64,000 nucleotides of DNA from the NCBI RefSeq assembly GCF_023016045.1, contig NZ_JALKAP010000008.1, positions 116,797-180,796 on the forward strand. The letters are read 5' to 3'. Numbering within the stretch: the stretch's first letter is position 1; the number at the start of each line of letters is the position of its first letter. The position numbers and the translations under genes were made by a program. The notes below the pieces were generated by a model. It was not told the origin of the DNA. It made no database searches and saw nothing but the letters and a program-made list of their open reading frames with translations. The DNA comes from Marinobacter sp. S6332 (lineage in GTDB: Bacteria > Pseudomonadota > Gammaproteobacteria > Pseudomonadales > Oleiphilaceae). Positions 26,707 to 34,673 of the stretch are shown piece by piece.

Positions 26707-29192
26707 TGGCTGCTGCAAAAAAATTAATGTCGGTACGCCGGGATTGGCGTGAGCGAGATGTGAGAGTTGTACTGGCGGCGCTGATTATTGCCGTAGCTAC
26801 GGTTGCCACCATTGCTTTATTCGCCAGTCAGTTGCAACGCACCTTGGTGTCCTCTGCCAGCTCTTTTCTAGCCGCAGACCGGCAGCTAGAGGCCGAGAAC
26901 GGGCGCCCGGTGCCTGAAATCTGGATTACGGAGGCCGCGAACCTAGGGCTGGAAACCGGTCGAATGGTGGAATTCTCTACCATGGTGTTTGGCAGCGATG
27001 CGTTTCAACTGGTGTCCATAAAAGCAGTAAGCAATGAATATCCTCTGCGCGGTGATCTCGAAATCCAAGGGGCCGCTGAAGGTTCCCGAGATCAGGTTCA
27101 GCACGGGCCTGAGCCCGGTGAAGTCTGGGTCAACCCCAGACTGCTACGGCTATTGGATATCCAAATAGGTGACTCCCTAGAAGTTGGGAGCCAGAACTTA
27201 ACAGTATCGGGCGTACTGCTTCGAGAACCCGATGGCGGGTTCAGCCTCTCTGCGCTTGCGCCAAGAGTGATGATGCATGTGGACGACGTTGCCTCCACAG
27301 GTGTTATTCAAGAGGGTAGTCGCGTTGAATACGTTTATCTATTTGCGGGTGACGAGAAAGTACTAGAAACCTATTACCAATGGCTTGAGCCACGACTTGA
27401 AGCAAGCCATGAGTGGGAAGGTGTTCGGGATGGCGAAACCTTTTCACGCTCTTTAGAACGCGCTGAGAGCTTTCTGTTACTAGGTGGGAGTTTGGCAGTG
27501 CTGTTGGCTGCTGTGGCTGTTGCGGTTGCTAGTCGTCAATATGCGCTGTCTCAAAGGGACACAGTTGCCCTGCTCAAAACCCTCGGTCTCGGTAGCTCGG
27601 GAATTGGTCGGCTCTACCTGAAACGCCTGTCTTTATGGGGCGTTACGGGGATGATCGGTGGCCTTCTAGTGGCGCTTCCGCTGTTTTGGTTGCTCACTCG
27701 GTTACTCAGTGAGGCGCTGGAAAGGCCAGTAGAATTTCAGCTGGATTCATCGGCTCTCACCCCTGCATTACTTACCGCAGTGGTTTCCCTGTTTGCCTTT
27801 GCATACCCGCCCATCCGGCGCCTGAGAAATGTTCCTGCAATGCGTGTATTGCGTAGCCAGCCAGGCGAAACAGGGCGGGAAGCCTTGCCCGACATGTTGA
27901 TTGCCATTGTGGCCGTGTTCGGCTTGGTGTGGCTATATGCGGGTGAGTTGTCGCTGGTGATTGCCCTTTTGGGCGGCCTTGCGCTTCTGCTTGGGGCTCT
28001 GGGGCTGTTGGGTAGCTTATTGGTTGCTGCGCTACGCAAAGTTCGCGGCGGTGGGCATGCCTGGCGCCTGGCTTTGGTTGGGCTGTATCGCCATCGTCGA
28101 GCCAGTCTTTCGCAAATAGCAGTGTTTGCCATGACGCTAATGTTAGCGACAACGCTGATTTTGGTGCGTACCTCGTTACTGGATGACTGGCAGGCCCAGC
28201 TTCCCGATGATGCACCAAACCACTTTTTGATCAACATTGCCCCAGATGCAGTGGACGAGGTTGCCGACTACTGGAAAGAGCGTGGTCAGCCGCTGGATCA
28301 ACTTTACCCCATGGTGCGGGGTCGCCTGACAGAGTTGAATGGTCAGCCAGTGAAAGAGGTGGTGAGCAAAGACCAACGGGTAGGGGCACTTAATAGAGAG
28401 CTGAACCTAACCTGGATGGCTGCCCTCCCGAAAGATAACAATATTGTTGAAGGCAGCTGGTTTGAGGATGGCCAAACGGAGGGAGTGTCAGTAGAGGCGG
28501 ATCTGGCCGAAGCACTTGGCTTGGTATTGGGGGATGAACTCACGTTTACCATCGGCTCCGACAAGGTCACGGAAGCCGTCACCAGCATCCGCACGGTTCA
28601 GTGGGACAGCATGAAGCCTAATTTCTACATGGCGTTCCCTCCGGAGGGTGGGCTCACCAACATGCCGGCTACCTGGATAACCAGCTTTTATCTTCCTAGA
28701 GATAAGAAAAGCGCGCTGAATGAGTTCTCGCGTCGTTTTCCAACGGTATCCTTATTGGAAATAGACAACATCATTGAACGCATACAGGAGATTGTCCGTC
28801 AGGTTACTCAGGCAATAGAGGCAATTTTGGTGCTGATACTGGCAGCAGCTCTGGTGGTTATGGCTGCTGTGGTTAGCGCTACGCTTCAAGACCGCCAAAG
28901 AGAGGGCGCGCTGTTACGAACTCTCGGTGGGCGCCAGAGTTTGCTTGTGCGCAGCACCATGTTGGAGTTTGCATTGCTCGGTGGTTTCGCTGGTATTCTG
29001 GGCGTTGCCGCCGCTGAAGCTGCGGTATGGGCTTTGCAATTCCGTATGTTTGAGGGGAACTTCAGCTGGCACTGGCAAGTGGTGTTGCCTATACCTGTAA
29101 TTAGCGCAGTAGTACTGTCTTTGTTCGGGAGATGGCAGTTAAGGCCCGTGCTGAATGTTTCACCCATGCTTTTGCTGCGGCGGCTAGAGTAA
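26706..29192 (+). CDS. ybbP: FtsX-like ABC permease (YbbP)
   Basis: An 828-residue permease with about ten transmembrane helices: one N-terminal helix, a large periplasmic domain, a central set of helices, a second periplasmic domain and three C-terminal helices with the FtsX signature (LQDRQREGALLRTLGG). This is the YbbP layout. With YbbA it forms an inner-membrane ABC complex whose cargo is not established. The start overlaps the ybbA stop (TGATG), so the two are coupled. Confidence 0.92.
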   Translation: MAAAKKLMSVRRDWRERDVRVVLAALIIAVATVATIALFASQLQRTLVSSASSFLAADRQLEAENGRPVPEIWITEAANLGLETGRMVEFSTMVFGSDAFQLVSIKAVSNEYPLRGDLEIQGAAEGSRDQVQHGPEPGEVWVNPRLLRLLDIQIGDSLEVGSQNLTVSGVLLREPDGGFSLSALAPRVMMHVDDVASTGVIQEGSRVEYVYLFAGDEKVLETYYQWLEPRLEASHEWEGVRDGETFSRSLERAESFLLLGGSLAVLLAAVAVAVASRQYALSQRDTVALLKTLGLGSSGIGRLYLKRLSLWGVTGMIGGLLVALPLFWLLTRLLSEALERPVEFQLDSSALTPALLTAVVSLFAFAYPPIRRLRNVPAMRVLRSQPGETGREALPDMLIAIVAVFGLVWLYAGELSLVIALLGGLALLLGALGLLGSLLVAALRKVRGGGHAWRLALVGLYRHRRASLSQIAVFAMTLMLATTLILVRTSLLDDWQAQLPDDAPNHFLINIAPDAVDEVADYWKERGQPLDQLYPMVRGRLTELNGQPVKEVVSKDQRVGALNRELNLTWMAALPKDNNIVEGSWFEDGQTEGVSVEADLAEALGLVLGDELTFTIGSDKVTEAVTSIRTVQWDSMKPNFYMAFPPEGGLTNMPATWITSFYLPRDKKSALNEFSRRFPTVSLLEIDNIIERIQEIVRQVTQAIEAILVLILAAALVVMAAVVSATLQDRQREGALLRTLGGRQSLLVRSTMLEFALLGGFAGILGVAAAEAAVWALQFRMFEGNFSWHWQVVLPIPVISAVVLSLFGRWQLRPVLNVSPMLLLRRLE

Positions 29193-29220
29193 CGCAAAGG
29201 CTTGCTGGCTAAGCAGCAGC

Positions 29221-30003
29221 TTACTGATAATTCGCGAGAATGGCTTCCAATTCGCCGCTCTCGCGAATACGTGCAAGTTCCGCGTTGAATCTATCGACAA
29301 ACAGCTGAGAATCCCTACGCATCATCAGCCGGAAACCGTAGGAACTGATGTCTCCTGAAGAAATTCTGAACTGGTCTTGCAGGCCTTCTTTTTTCAGTAC
29401 CCATTTTCCTACAAGCAAATCGACTACAGCAGCATCAAAACGGTCACCGTGCAGTAAAAAGTTAAACATATCCCGTTCTTGAGATACATCAAAACGCTTT
29501 ATAGCGCCAGAATTGAAGTGCGGTTGCAGCTCTGGGTAAAGATAACCGAGATGGGCAACAACCGTTTTAGAGAAAAGGTCTTCCGCCTTTTGATAGGTTT
29601 CCTTGGCATGCTTGGGCGTAAAAAACACCTCTTGAATGTCTACGATGGGTGCCGTAAATAAGTATTTTTCTGGCTCGTGCGCCCACTCTATAGCCCGCGG
29701 TGTGGCATCGATATACCCGTCAAGCAACATTTGGTCCACGCGTTTTCGGGGTATTTTTTCAGCTATCAGTTTGTAGCCTAAACGCTCGGTAATCAACGAT
29801 ACGATGTCCCACATAATACCTGCGGGTTCCTCTTGGTCCGCGATCATGTAGGGTGGGTAGCCATTAGGGGATATGTTGAGACGAAATACGTTTGAATCGC
29901 CGTCCGCAGCAGCGCTGGAGCATAGAAATATTGCGAGTAGAGGTGGGAAGAAGGCAGAACGCCTATTAAACGCTTTAAGCCAGCGAGGTTTTCGGTATTT
30001 CAT
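29221..30003 (-). CDS. Periplasmic solute-binding protein, family 3 (orphan)
   Basis: A 260-residue SBP_bac_3-type protein with a signal peptide (MKYRKPRW to about SSAAA). Elements typical of the family are NGYPPYMI near the start of the mature protein, DIVSLITERLGY, and a closing LARIRESGELEAI. There is no permease or ATPase beside it, so it may be a stand-alone sensor-type binder rather than part of a transporter. The start at 30003 follows AGAGGG; a longer frame exists but lacks a better signal. Confidence 0.78.
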   Translation of the reverse strand: MKYRKPRWLKAFNRRSAFFPPLLAIFLCSSAAADGDSNVFRLNISPNGYPPYMIADQEEPAGIMWDIVSLITERLGYKLIAEKIPRKRVDQMLLDGYIDATPRAIEWAHEPEKYLFTAPIVDIQEVFFTPKHAKETYQKAEDLFSKTVVAHLGYLYPELQPHFNSGAIKRFDVSQERDMFNFLLHGDRFDAAVVDLLVGKWVLKKEGLQDQFRISSGDISSYGFRLMMRRDSQLFVDRFNAELARIRESGELEAILANYQ

Positions 30004-30136
30004 TAAATAAAACCCTCTGGGGGAGAATGCCGTCTTTAGAAGAGCTGAACCGGCCAAATCCCTGCCAGAAAGAGTGAGATTGTTACGTTTCTACCCCGCT
30101 ATTTCAATATTTGAGAGTAATGTAATGTTACCAAGG

Positions 30137-30163
30137 AGCAGAGCCCTGAGTTTGGGCTCTGCT
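30137..30163 (+). terminator. Hairpin between the Fe-ADH and binding-protein genes
   Basis: A perfect 10-base stem (AGCAGAGCCC at 30137-30146, GGGCTCTGCT at 30154-30163, loop TGAGTTT) is followed on the plus strand by TTTCT. On the minus strand, from which the alcohol dehydrogenase is read, it lacks a T run but is still the likely 3' end hairpin of that operon. Confidence 0.6.
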
Positions 30164-30180
30164 TTTCTCGTGGTGGTAGC

Positions 30181-31368
30181 TTAGGCCCATGCGCGCTGCA
30201 GAACAGCACGGGCGTCCTTCAGGGTCACTTCTTTCGGGTTGAACATGATAGAGCCATCGTCTAGAGCCATCTCTGCAATCTGGTCCAGCTGCTCTTCTGT
30301 CACCTTGCCGGTTTCCTTCAGTGTGCGTGGCAACTGACACCGTTTATAAAGCGCATCCCGCAGCTTGCGTAGGGCGGAAATACTGGCTTCCGCACGGCGG
30401 CTGGCGGGTGTGGCTGAATAAATTTCTGGCCCTTCCAGATGCAGCAACAATTCACCTAAAGGCCCCCGAATGGTTTCAAGGTTGTATTCAAGCACATAGG
30501 GCAGGTACAGGCTCATGCACAAGCCGTGGGGTAGGTGGCATATAGCGCCTGTGGCGTGGCCAAGAGAGTGAACCAGCCCAACCATTGAGTTTGAGAAGGC
30601 AATGCCTGCCATGGTGGATGCTTGAGCCAACTCAAGCCTGGCGTCGCTGTCTTTCGGGTTGTCCATCACCTGAAGCAGTGAATGGCTGACTTTCTTAATA
30701 GCCGCTGCCGCATAGGCATCGCTCAAGGGGTTTTTCGCCATGCATGTGAACGACTCGACTGCGTGAGTCATGGCATCCATGGCCGTTGCCGCCGTGATGT
30801 GGGGCGGTAAGGTTAACGTCATGCGCGGGTCGATAACAGCTGCATTGGGCAGCAGGTACGAAGAAGTAAAGGGTAGTTTTACGCCTTTTTTCTCATCGGT
30901 GATGACGGCAATGGAGGTAACTTCCGAGCCGGTTCCTGCCGTGGTTGGCACCACCAAAAAGGGTTTGAGTGGGCGTTTCAGCACGCCAGCGCCCGAATAC
31001 TTGGCAATCTCGTCTCCGCCTTCAGAAACGAGAATGTTCACAGCTTTACCTGTGTCGATGGCCGAGCCACCACCAATCGCAATGATGGAGTCGCATTTTT
31101 CCTTGCGATAAACGGCGGCAATGTCGCGAACCACCGTTGTTGAGGAGTCAGGCGGTACATCGTCGTAAATGCTAACGATTTCAAGACCGCTTTCTTCGCA
31201 GGCCGCAATGATGGGGTCAAGCAGACCGGCGGCGCGAACACCCTTGTCGGTCACAATCATAGGACGCTTGGCCGCAAGGCCACTCAGCTCGTAAGGAATA
31301 TGCTCAAGGGCTGCTTTGCCAGCAATGACTTTTACAGGGCAGAAGAACTCATAGTAAGAGTTAGACAT
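30181..31368 (-). CDS. Iron-containing alcohol dehydrogenase (group III)
   Basis: A 395-residue Fe-ADH. The NAD(P)-binding GGGSAIDTGKAV, the TTAGTGSEVT segment, the Asp-His metal ligands in DAMTHAVESF and the further histidines in VHSLGHATGAICHLPHGL are all intact. These enzymes interconvert primary alcohols and aldehydes. The ATG follows the stop of the SCP2-like gene with no gap, so the two form one operon. In a marine hydrocarbon- or wax-ester-using bacterium a medium- or long-chain alcohol is a reasonable substrate, but this is inference. Confidence 0.92.
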   Translation of the reverse strand: MSNSYYEFFCPVKVIAGKAALEHIPYELSGLAAKRPMIVTDKGVRAAGLLDPIIAACEESGLEIVSIYDDVPPDSSTTVVRDIAAVYRKEKCDSIIAIGGGSAIDTGKAVNILVSEGGDEIAKYSGAGVLKRPLKPFLVVPTTAGTGSEVTSIAVITDEKKGVKLPFTSSYLLPNAAVIDPRMTLTLPPHITAATAMDAMTHAVESFTCMAKNPLSDAYAAAAIKKVSHSLLQVMDNPKDSDARLELAQASTMAGIAFSNSMVGLVHSLGHATGAICHLPHGLCMSLYLPYVLEYNLETIRGPLGELLLHLEGPEIYSATPASRRAEASISALRKLRDALYKRCQLPRTLKETGKVTEEQLDQIAEMALDDGSIMFNPKEVTLKDARAVLQRAWA

Positions 31369-31914
31369 TTAGGCTCTCGCTGTCTGGATAAAATGGGTGG
31401 CGACTTTCAGGTAAATTTGTGCCGCACTGATTAGTTTTTCCGGCAAGTGAAGGTTATCCGGGTACTCCTTTACCGCACGTTTGGCAATTATTTTGGGTAG
31501 AATGAAGGATTCAAGCCGATTGAGTACACGGGTCATGCGCACGGCGTAGCTCACATCGCCATCAACCAGCATGCGGTCATGGGCAAAGGCGATTGAGGTT
31601 TTTTCCTGAAACGACAGCACCATAAAAGCGTGGGTAAGGTGTTTAAACTGAATGGATACATTCACCGCGCGGGGTGCAGAATCGCCATGATAGTGGAATC
31701 GGCCTCCACCGATGTGTTCTACGATCAGTTTGGCCCCCTCGGGCATCACCATCATTTCAAATAGAAACCCCTCAGGCAGAACCTGAGCTTCTTTTTGAAC
31801 CTCACCATCAACTTCACTGACCGCCTGAAGAGCTCGCCCCATAACCTGAAACATAAGCTCGACATACAGGCGCTTTGCCTGCGAAGCCATAGGTTGGATA
31901 CGTTTCGCTAACAT
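31369..31914 (-). CDS. Possible SCP2-like lipid-binding protein
   Basis: A 181-residue protein without signal peptide. The stretch from about residue 50 to 140 resembles the SCP2 sterol-carrier fold, with an acidic/hydrophobic strand pattern and the GDVSYAVRMTRVLNRLE segment at the place where SCP2 proteins have a G-x-x-x-A-x-x-L helix. The remainder is unfamiliar. The start at 31914 follows AGGTGA; a GTG three codons upstream lacks a ribosome site. It is first in an operon with the Fe-ADH, so it may present a lipid substrate to that enzyme. Assignment is tentative. Confidence 0.5.
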   Translation of the reverse strand: MLAKRIQPMASQAKRLYVELMFQVMGRALQAVSEVDGEVQKEAQVLPEGFLFEMMVMPEGAKLIVEHIGGGRFHYHGDSAPRAVNVSIQFKHLTHAFMVLSFQEKTSIAFAHDRMLVDGDVSYAVRMTRVLNRLESFILPKIIAKRAVKEYPDNLHLPEKLISAAQIYLKVATHFIQTARA

Positions 31915-31948
31915 GTCCGTCACCTGATTTTAGTTATCGATAGTTGAT

Positions 31949-31970
31949 TTTTAGAGTTATTGCTCTAAAA
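31949..31970. promoter_or_regulatory. Inverted repeat upstream of the SCP2-like/Fe-ADH operon (possible operator)
   Basis: TTTTAGAG (31949-31956) and CTCTAAAA (31963-31970) are perfect inverted arms around a 6-base spacer, 35 bases upstream of the operon's first codon. The size and position suit a repressor operator rather than a terminator, since the loop is AT-rich and no T tract follows. Confidence 0.4.
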
Positions 31971-32027
31971 GTCAATGCTCATGATGACGGTAAATAGGCG
32001 TTTTGTTTGCAAACCGAAACATAGAAA

Positions 32028-32059
32028 TAAAAAAGGCCGAAGTCTCAAGGAGTTCGGCC
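32028..32059 (-). terminator. Terminator of the M48 protease gene
   Basis: On the minus strand, GGCCGAA and TTCGGCC (32053-32059 with 32035-32041) form a stem with an 11-base loop, followed by a run of T. It ends the M48 lipoprotein transcript. Confidence 0.88.
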
Positions 32060-32083
32060 CTTAATTTATTCTAATTTGTGAGG

Positions 32084-33361
32084 TTACTGAGTGAGAGCGG
32101 CCAGTTTTCGCCGTGCTTCTTCGGCAATATCACCGCTAGATTCCGCCGCTTTGCTGTAATAGGCGATGGCTTCCTTACGGTTATTATTTTTGACTGCAAT
32201 ATCTCCAAGCCTGAGAAAGGCGATGGAGGTTGGCACAACCTCGTTTGCCTGGGTCAGGTTCTCCCGGGCTTTGCTGAGATTGTTTAGGTTAAGTGCATTC
32301 AGCCCGCTGTGTAAGCGATAAACAAACATTTCGGGATACAGAGACACCGCCTTATCGAAATCAGCAGAGGCTTTATCTGGGTTCTTCATCTCTTGATGGA
32401 TGCGCCCACGCAATGAATAGAACATAGCTTCGCGGGGCAACACATTGATGGCCTCGTTGACTTTTGTCAGGGCCGCGTTCATATCTCCACTAGATGCCAA
32501 CTTCATGGCCTCATCGTGAGCGTCATAGGCCGGCTGAACCTTGCGCAGAAAGGCCGTTTTCTTCTGATAAACATCGGCTCCGCGATAGCCACCGGCACCT
32601 ATCTTACCCACCAGCTTGCTGTTCTCGCGCACACGCTTCGAAGAAGGCGGGTGCGTTGCAAAAAGGCCATCGACAAAGCCTGCTTCGCGGCCTTTGGACA
32701 TTTCAAGAAATATTTCCTGCAGCTCTACGGCGGCTTGCGGATCGTAGCCCGCTTCTTTCATATAAACGATGCCGTAGTGATCCGACTCCAGCTCATCGCC
32801 CTGACCGTACTGCGCTAAAGCGAGCTGAGCTCCCATAGCGGCACCACCCATAAGAAGACCGCCCCATTGGCTGTCTGACAGCGCAAAGCCTAGACCTGCC
32901 ACTCCTGCGTTAATCAGCATTCCCTGCTGCATGCGCTGAACACTGTGGCGGGCAGCCGCGTGTACAATCTCGTGGCCAAGCACAGATGCGAGTTGAGCTT
33001 CATCATCAAACTTAACCAGTAGTCCCCGGTTAATAGCAATCTTACCTCCGGGCAGGGCCCAAGCGTTGGGAACGCTGCTGTTTAGAACAACAAACTCATA
33101 GGGTAGGTCAGGGCGGTCACTTACCCGAGCCATCTTTTGGCCAACTTCTCTCACGTAAAGCGTAAGCTCGGGATCAACGTAGAATTGCCCGCCTTGAGTC
33201 TGTTGGGTAGGCGTATACTGCTCTGCGCCCAGCGCAAGTTCTTGGCCTTCACCAATTAACGAAAGCTGTTTCTCGCCAGTTACCGGGTTTACAGCACACC
33301 CGGTAAGTAGCAGCATTAGCGCTAAAATCGGCGCGCAGCGTTGCAAAACGGCGTTTTTCAC
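32084..33361 (-). CDS. M48 family metalloprotease lipoprotein with TPRs
   Basis: A 425-residue predicted lipoprotein, lipobox LLTGC with Cys22. A zinc protease domain follows with HEIVH (His130, Glu131, His134) and the downstream ELESDHYG segment supplying the third ligand. The C-terminal 150 residues form TPR helices. This is the BepA/YfgC layout, a periplasmic protease and chaperone for outer-membrane assembly at the BAM and Lpt complexes. The start is read as GTG at 33361, 7 bases after AGGGG; a TTG two codons upstream is the alternative. Confidence 0.88.
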   Translation of the reverse strand: MKNAVLQRCAPILALMLLLTGCAVNPVTGEKQLSLIGEGQELALGAEQYTPTQQTQGGQFYVDPELTLYVREVGQKMARVSDRPDLPYEFVVLNSSVPNAWALPGGKIAINRGLLVKFDDEAQLASVLGHEIVHAAARHSVQRMQQGMLINAGVAGLGFALSDSQWGGLLMGGAAMGAQLALAQYGQGDELESDHYGIVYMKEAGYDPQAAVELQEIFLEMSKGREAGFVDGLFATHPPSSKRVRENSKLVGKIGAGGYRGADVYQKKTAFLRKVQPAYDAHDEAMKLASSGDMNAALTKVNEAINVLPREAMFYSLRGRIHQEMKNPDKASADFDKAVSLYPEMFVYRLHSGLNALNLNNLSKARENLTQANEVVPTSIAFLRLGDIAVKNNNRKEAIAYYSKAAESSGDIAEEARRKLAALTQ

Positions 33362-33467
33362 TCTCAACCCCTGTTATTGAATTTAAGAAACATATAATTA
33401 CACGGCTGCTGGCGGCTTTAAATACCGGCAGCTTAATACTCATACATGAACCACAGGTTTGTTCTGA

Positions 33468-33938
33468 ATGGACAATCAAATCCGAACCGACCGGGTTACC
33501 CGGTTTATCAACACACTCAACCAAGCTAAAGAGCTTGGGTTGACGGTTGCCGAAACCACTGAGTGCAGCCTAACTCTTTGCCTGCCCTACGACGAACGAA
33601 TCATCGGCAACCCAGACACGGGCGTGATTCATGGCGGCGCCATCACCACTCTAATGGACACCACATCCGGCTCACTCATGCTCTGTGCTTTGGACGTATT
33701 CGAACTCTGCCCCACCCTGGATCTAAGGGTTGACTACATGCGCCCAGCCGAACCCCATAAACCAGTCTATGCGCGGGCAGAGGTATACAGAATGACCCGC
33801 AACATCATATTTACCCGCTGCGAAGCCTATCAAGAAGGCGGGGAAACTGTCGCCAACTGCGTTGGCACCTTCATGCGCATCGGCCCCCAAGCCCTACCGC
33901 AAGCCTACCGTGAACAAATCACTGGAGGCCCGGTATGA
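33468..33938 (+). CDS. PaaI-family hotdog thioesterase, first of a pair
   Basis: A 156-residue hotdog-fold protein of the PaaI group. GVIHGGAITTLMDTTSG is the signature, with the aspartate at the usual catalytic position. Such proteins hydrolyse acyl-CoA thioesters. Its TGA overlaps the ATG of a second hotdog gene, so the two are probably co-translated and may form a heteromer. Substrate unknown. Confidence 0.88.
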   Translation: MDNQIRTDRVTRFINTLNQAKELGLTVAETTECSLTLCLPYDERIIGNPDTGVIHGGAITTLMDTTSGSLMLCALDVFELCPTLDLRVDYMRPAEPHKPVYARAEVYRMTRNIIFTRCEAYQEGGETVANCVGTFMRIGPQALPQAYREQITGGPV

Positions 33939-34369
33939 CCGACCCTGACATCCTAAAATACACCCGAGAAACCGGTGACTTCTCCCGCTTGATCAACAGC
34001 ATCCCCTACGCAAAATTCATCGGCTTGGAATGCGACCAGTTTGGCGACGACCTCATTTTCCGCCTACCTGCAAAAGACCAAAACCTCGGCAACCCGGTAC
34101 TACCTGCTATACACGGTGGCGTAATCGGTGGCTTCATGGAGCTCTCCGCTGCAATCTACCTCATGCTTGCCCAAGAATCCGCTCGCATGCCACGCATCAT
34201 CAACTTCTCACTAGACTACCTCCGCGCTGGCCTGGACAGCGAAACCTACGCTGAGTGCAAGCTAACGCGCCAAGGCAACCGCGTGGCGAACGTAATGATC
34301 ACTGCTTGGCAAAAATCCCGATCCAAACCCATCTCGACGGCAAGGGCGCACTTCTTGCTGGAAGACTAA
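33935..34369 (+). CDS. PaaI-family hotdog thioesterase, second of a pair
   Basis: A 144-residue hotdog protein. The signature here is AIHGGVIGGFMELS, with glutamate replacing the aspartate of its neighbour, so the catalytic chemistry may differ or be weaker. The rest (RIINFSLDYLRAG) follows the family. It overlaps the upstream gene by four bases (ATGA). The heat-shock promoter of htpG starts 20 bases after its stop. Confidence 0.87.
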   Translation: MTDPDILKYTRETGDFSRLINSIPYAKFIGLECDQFGDDLIFRLPAKDQNLGNPVLPAIHGGVIGGFMELSAAIYLMLAQESARMPRIINFSLDYLRAGLDSETYAECKLTRQGNRVANVMITAWQKSRSKPISTARAHFLLED

Positions 34370-34388
34370 TACGCTTTCGGCATCAGCA

Positions 34389-34416
34389 CTTGAAATGCCC
34401 CAGCATGTCCCCATTC
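34389..34416 (+). promoter_or_regulatory. Sigma32 (heat-shock) promoter of htpG
   Basis: CTTGAAA (34389-34395) and CCCCATTC (34409-34416) are separated by 13 bases. This fits the sigma32 consensus CTTGAAA-N(11-16)-CCCCATNT with one mismatch in the last base. It sits between the thioesterase pair and htpG. The palindromic element at 34451-34634 lies downstream, inside the transcribed leader. Confidence 0.85.
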
Positions 34417-34450
34417 TTGCTGCATGAGATAACTGAACGTCAGACGACGT

Positions 34451-34634
34451 GGGAGTGAAGGGCTTTTCCAAAACCGTGCGGAGCCATGGGTGAAGTGCGA
34501 AAGCGCTTCACGGGCTGGCCAAGGACGGCCAGCACAGGACTTTCACTGCGACGCAGGAGCAATAAGCAGTGAAAGGCGGAGCCGAGCGTACATGGATGTA
34601 TCCACAGCGTGTTTTGGAAAAGCCCTTCACTCCC
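34451..34634 (+). repeat. Palindromic interspersed element, copy C (in the htpG leader)
   Basis: Perfect 24-base arms (34451-34474 and 34611-34634) enclose a 136-base core, longer than in copies A and B. The core ends share the GCCATGG and AGCGTACATGGATGTATCC motifs of the family. The extra middle holds three more hairpins: GTGAAGTGC/GCGCTTCAC-type (about 34490-34511), GCTGGCC/GGCCAGC (about 34514-34533) and TTTCACTGC/GCAGTGAAA (about 34541-34575). The 34370-34673 gap contains only this element and the heat-shock promoter. Confidence 0.88.
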
Positions 34635-34673
34635 GCGTCCTCCCCCAAAGCTTGCAGCAGGAGAGATGAAGTA

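Noticed and set aside
34569..34673. N-terminal extension of htpG
   Set aside because: The extra codons are part of the palindromic repeat; HtpG begins at the ATG with a GGAG ribosome site at 34674.
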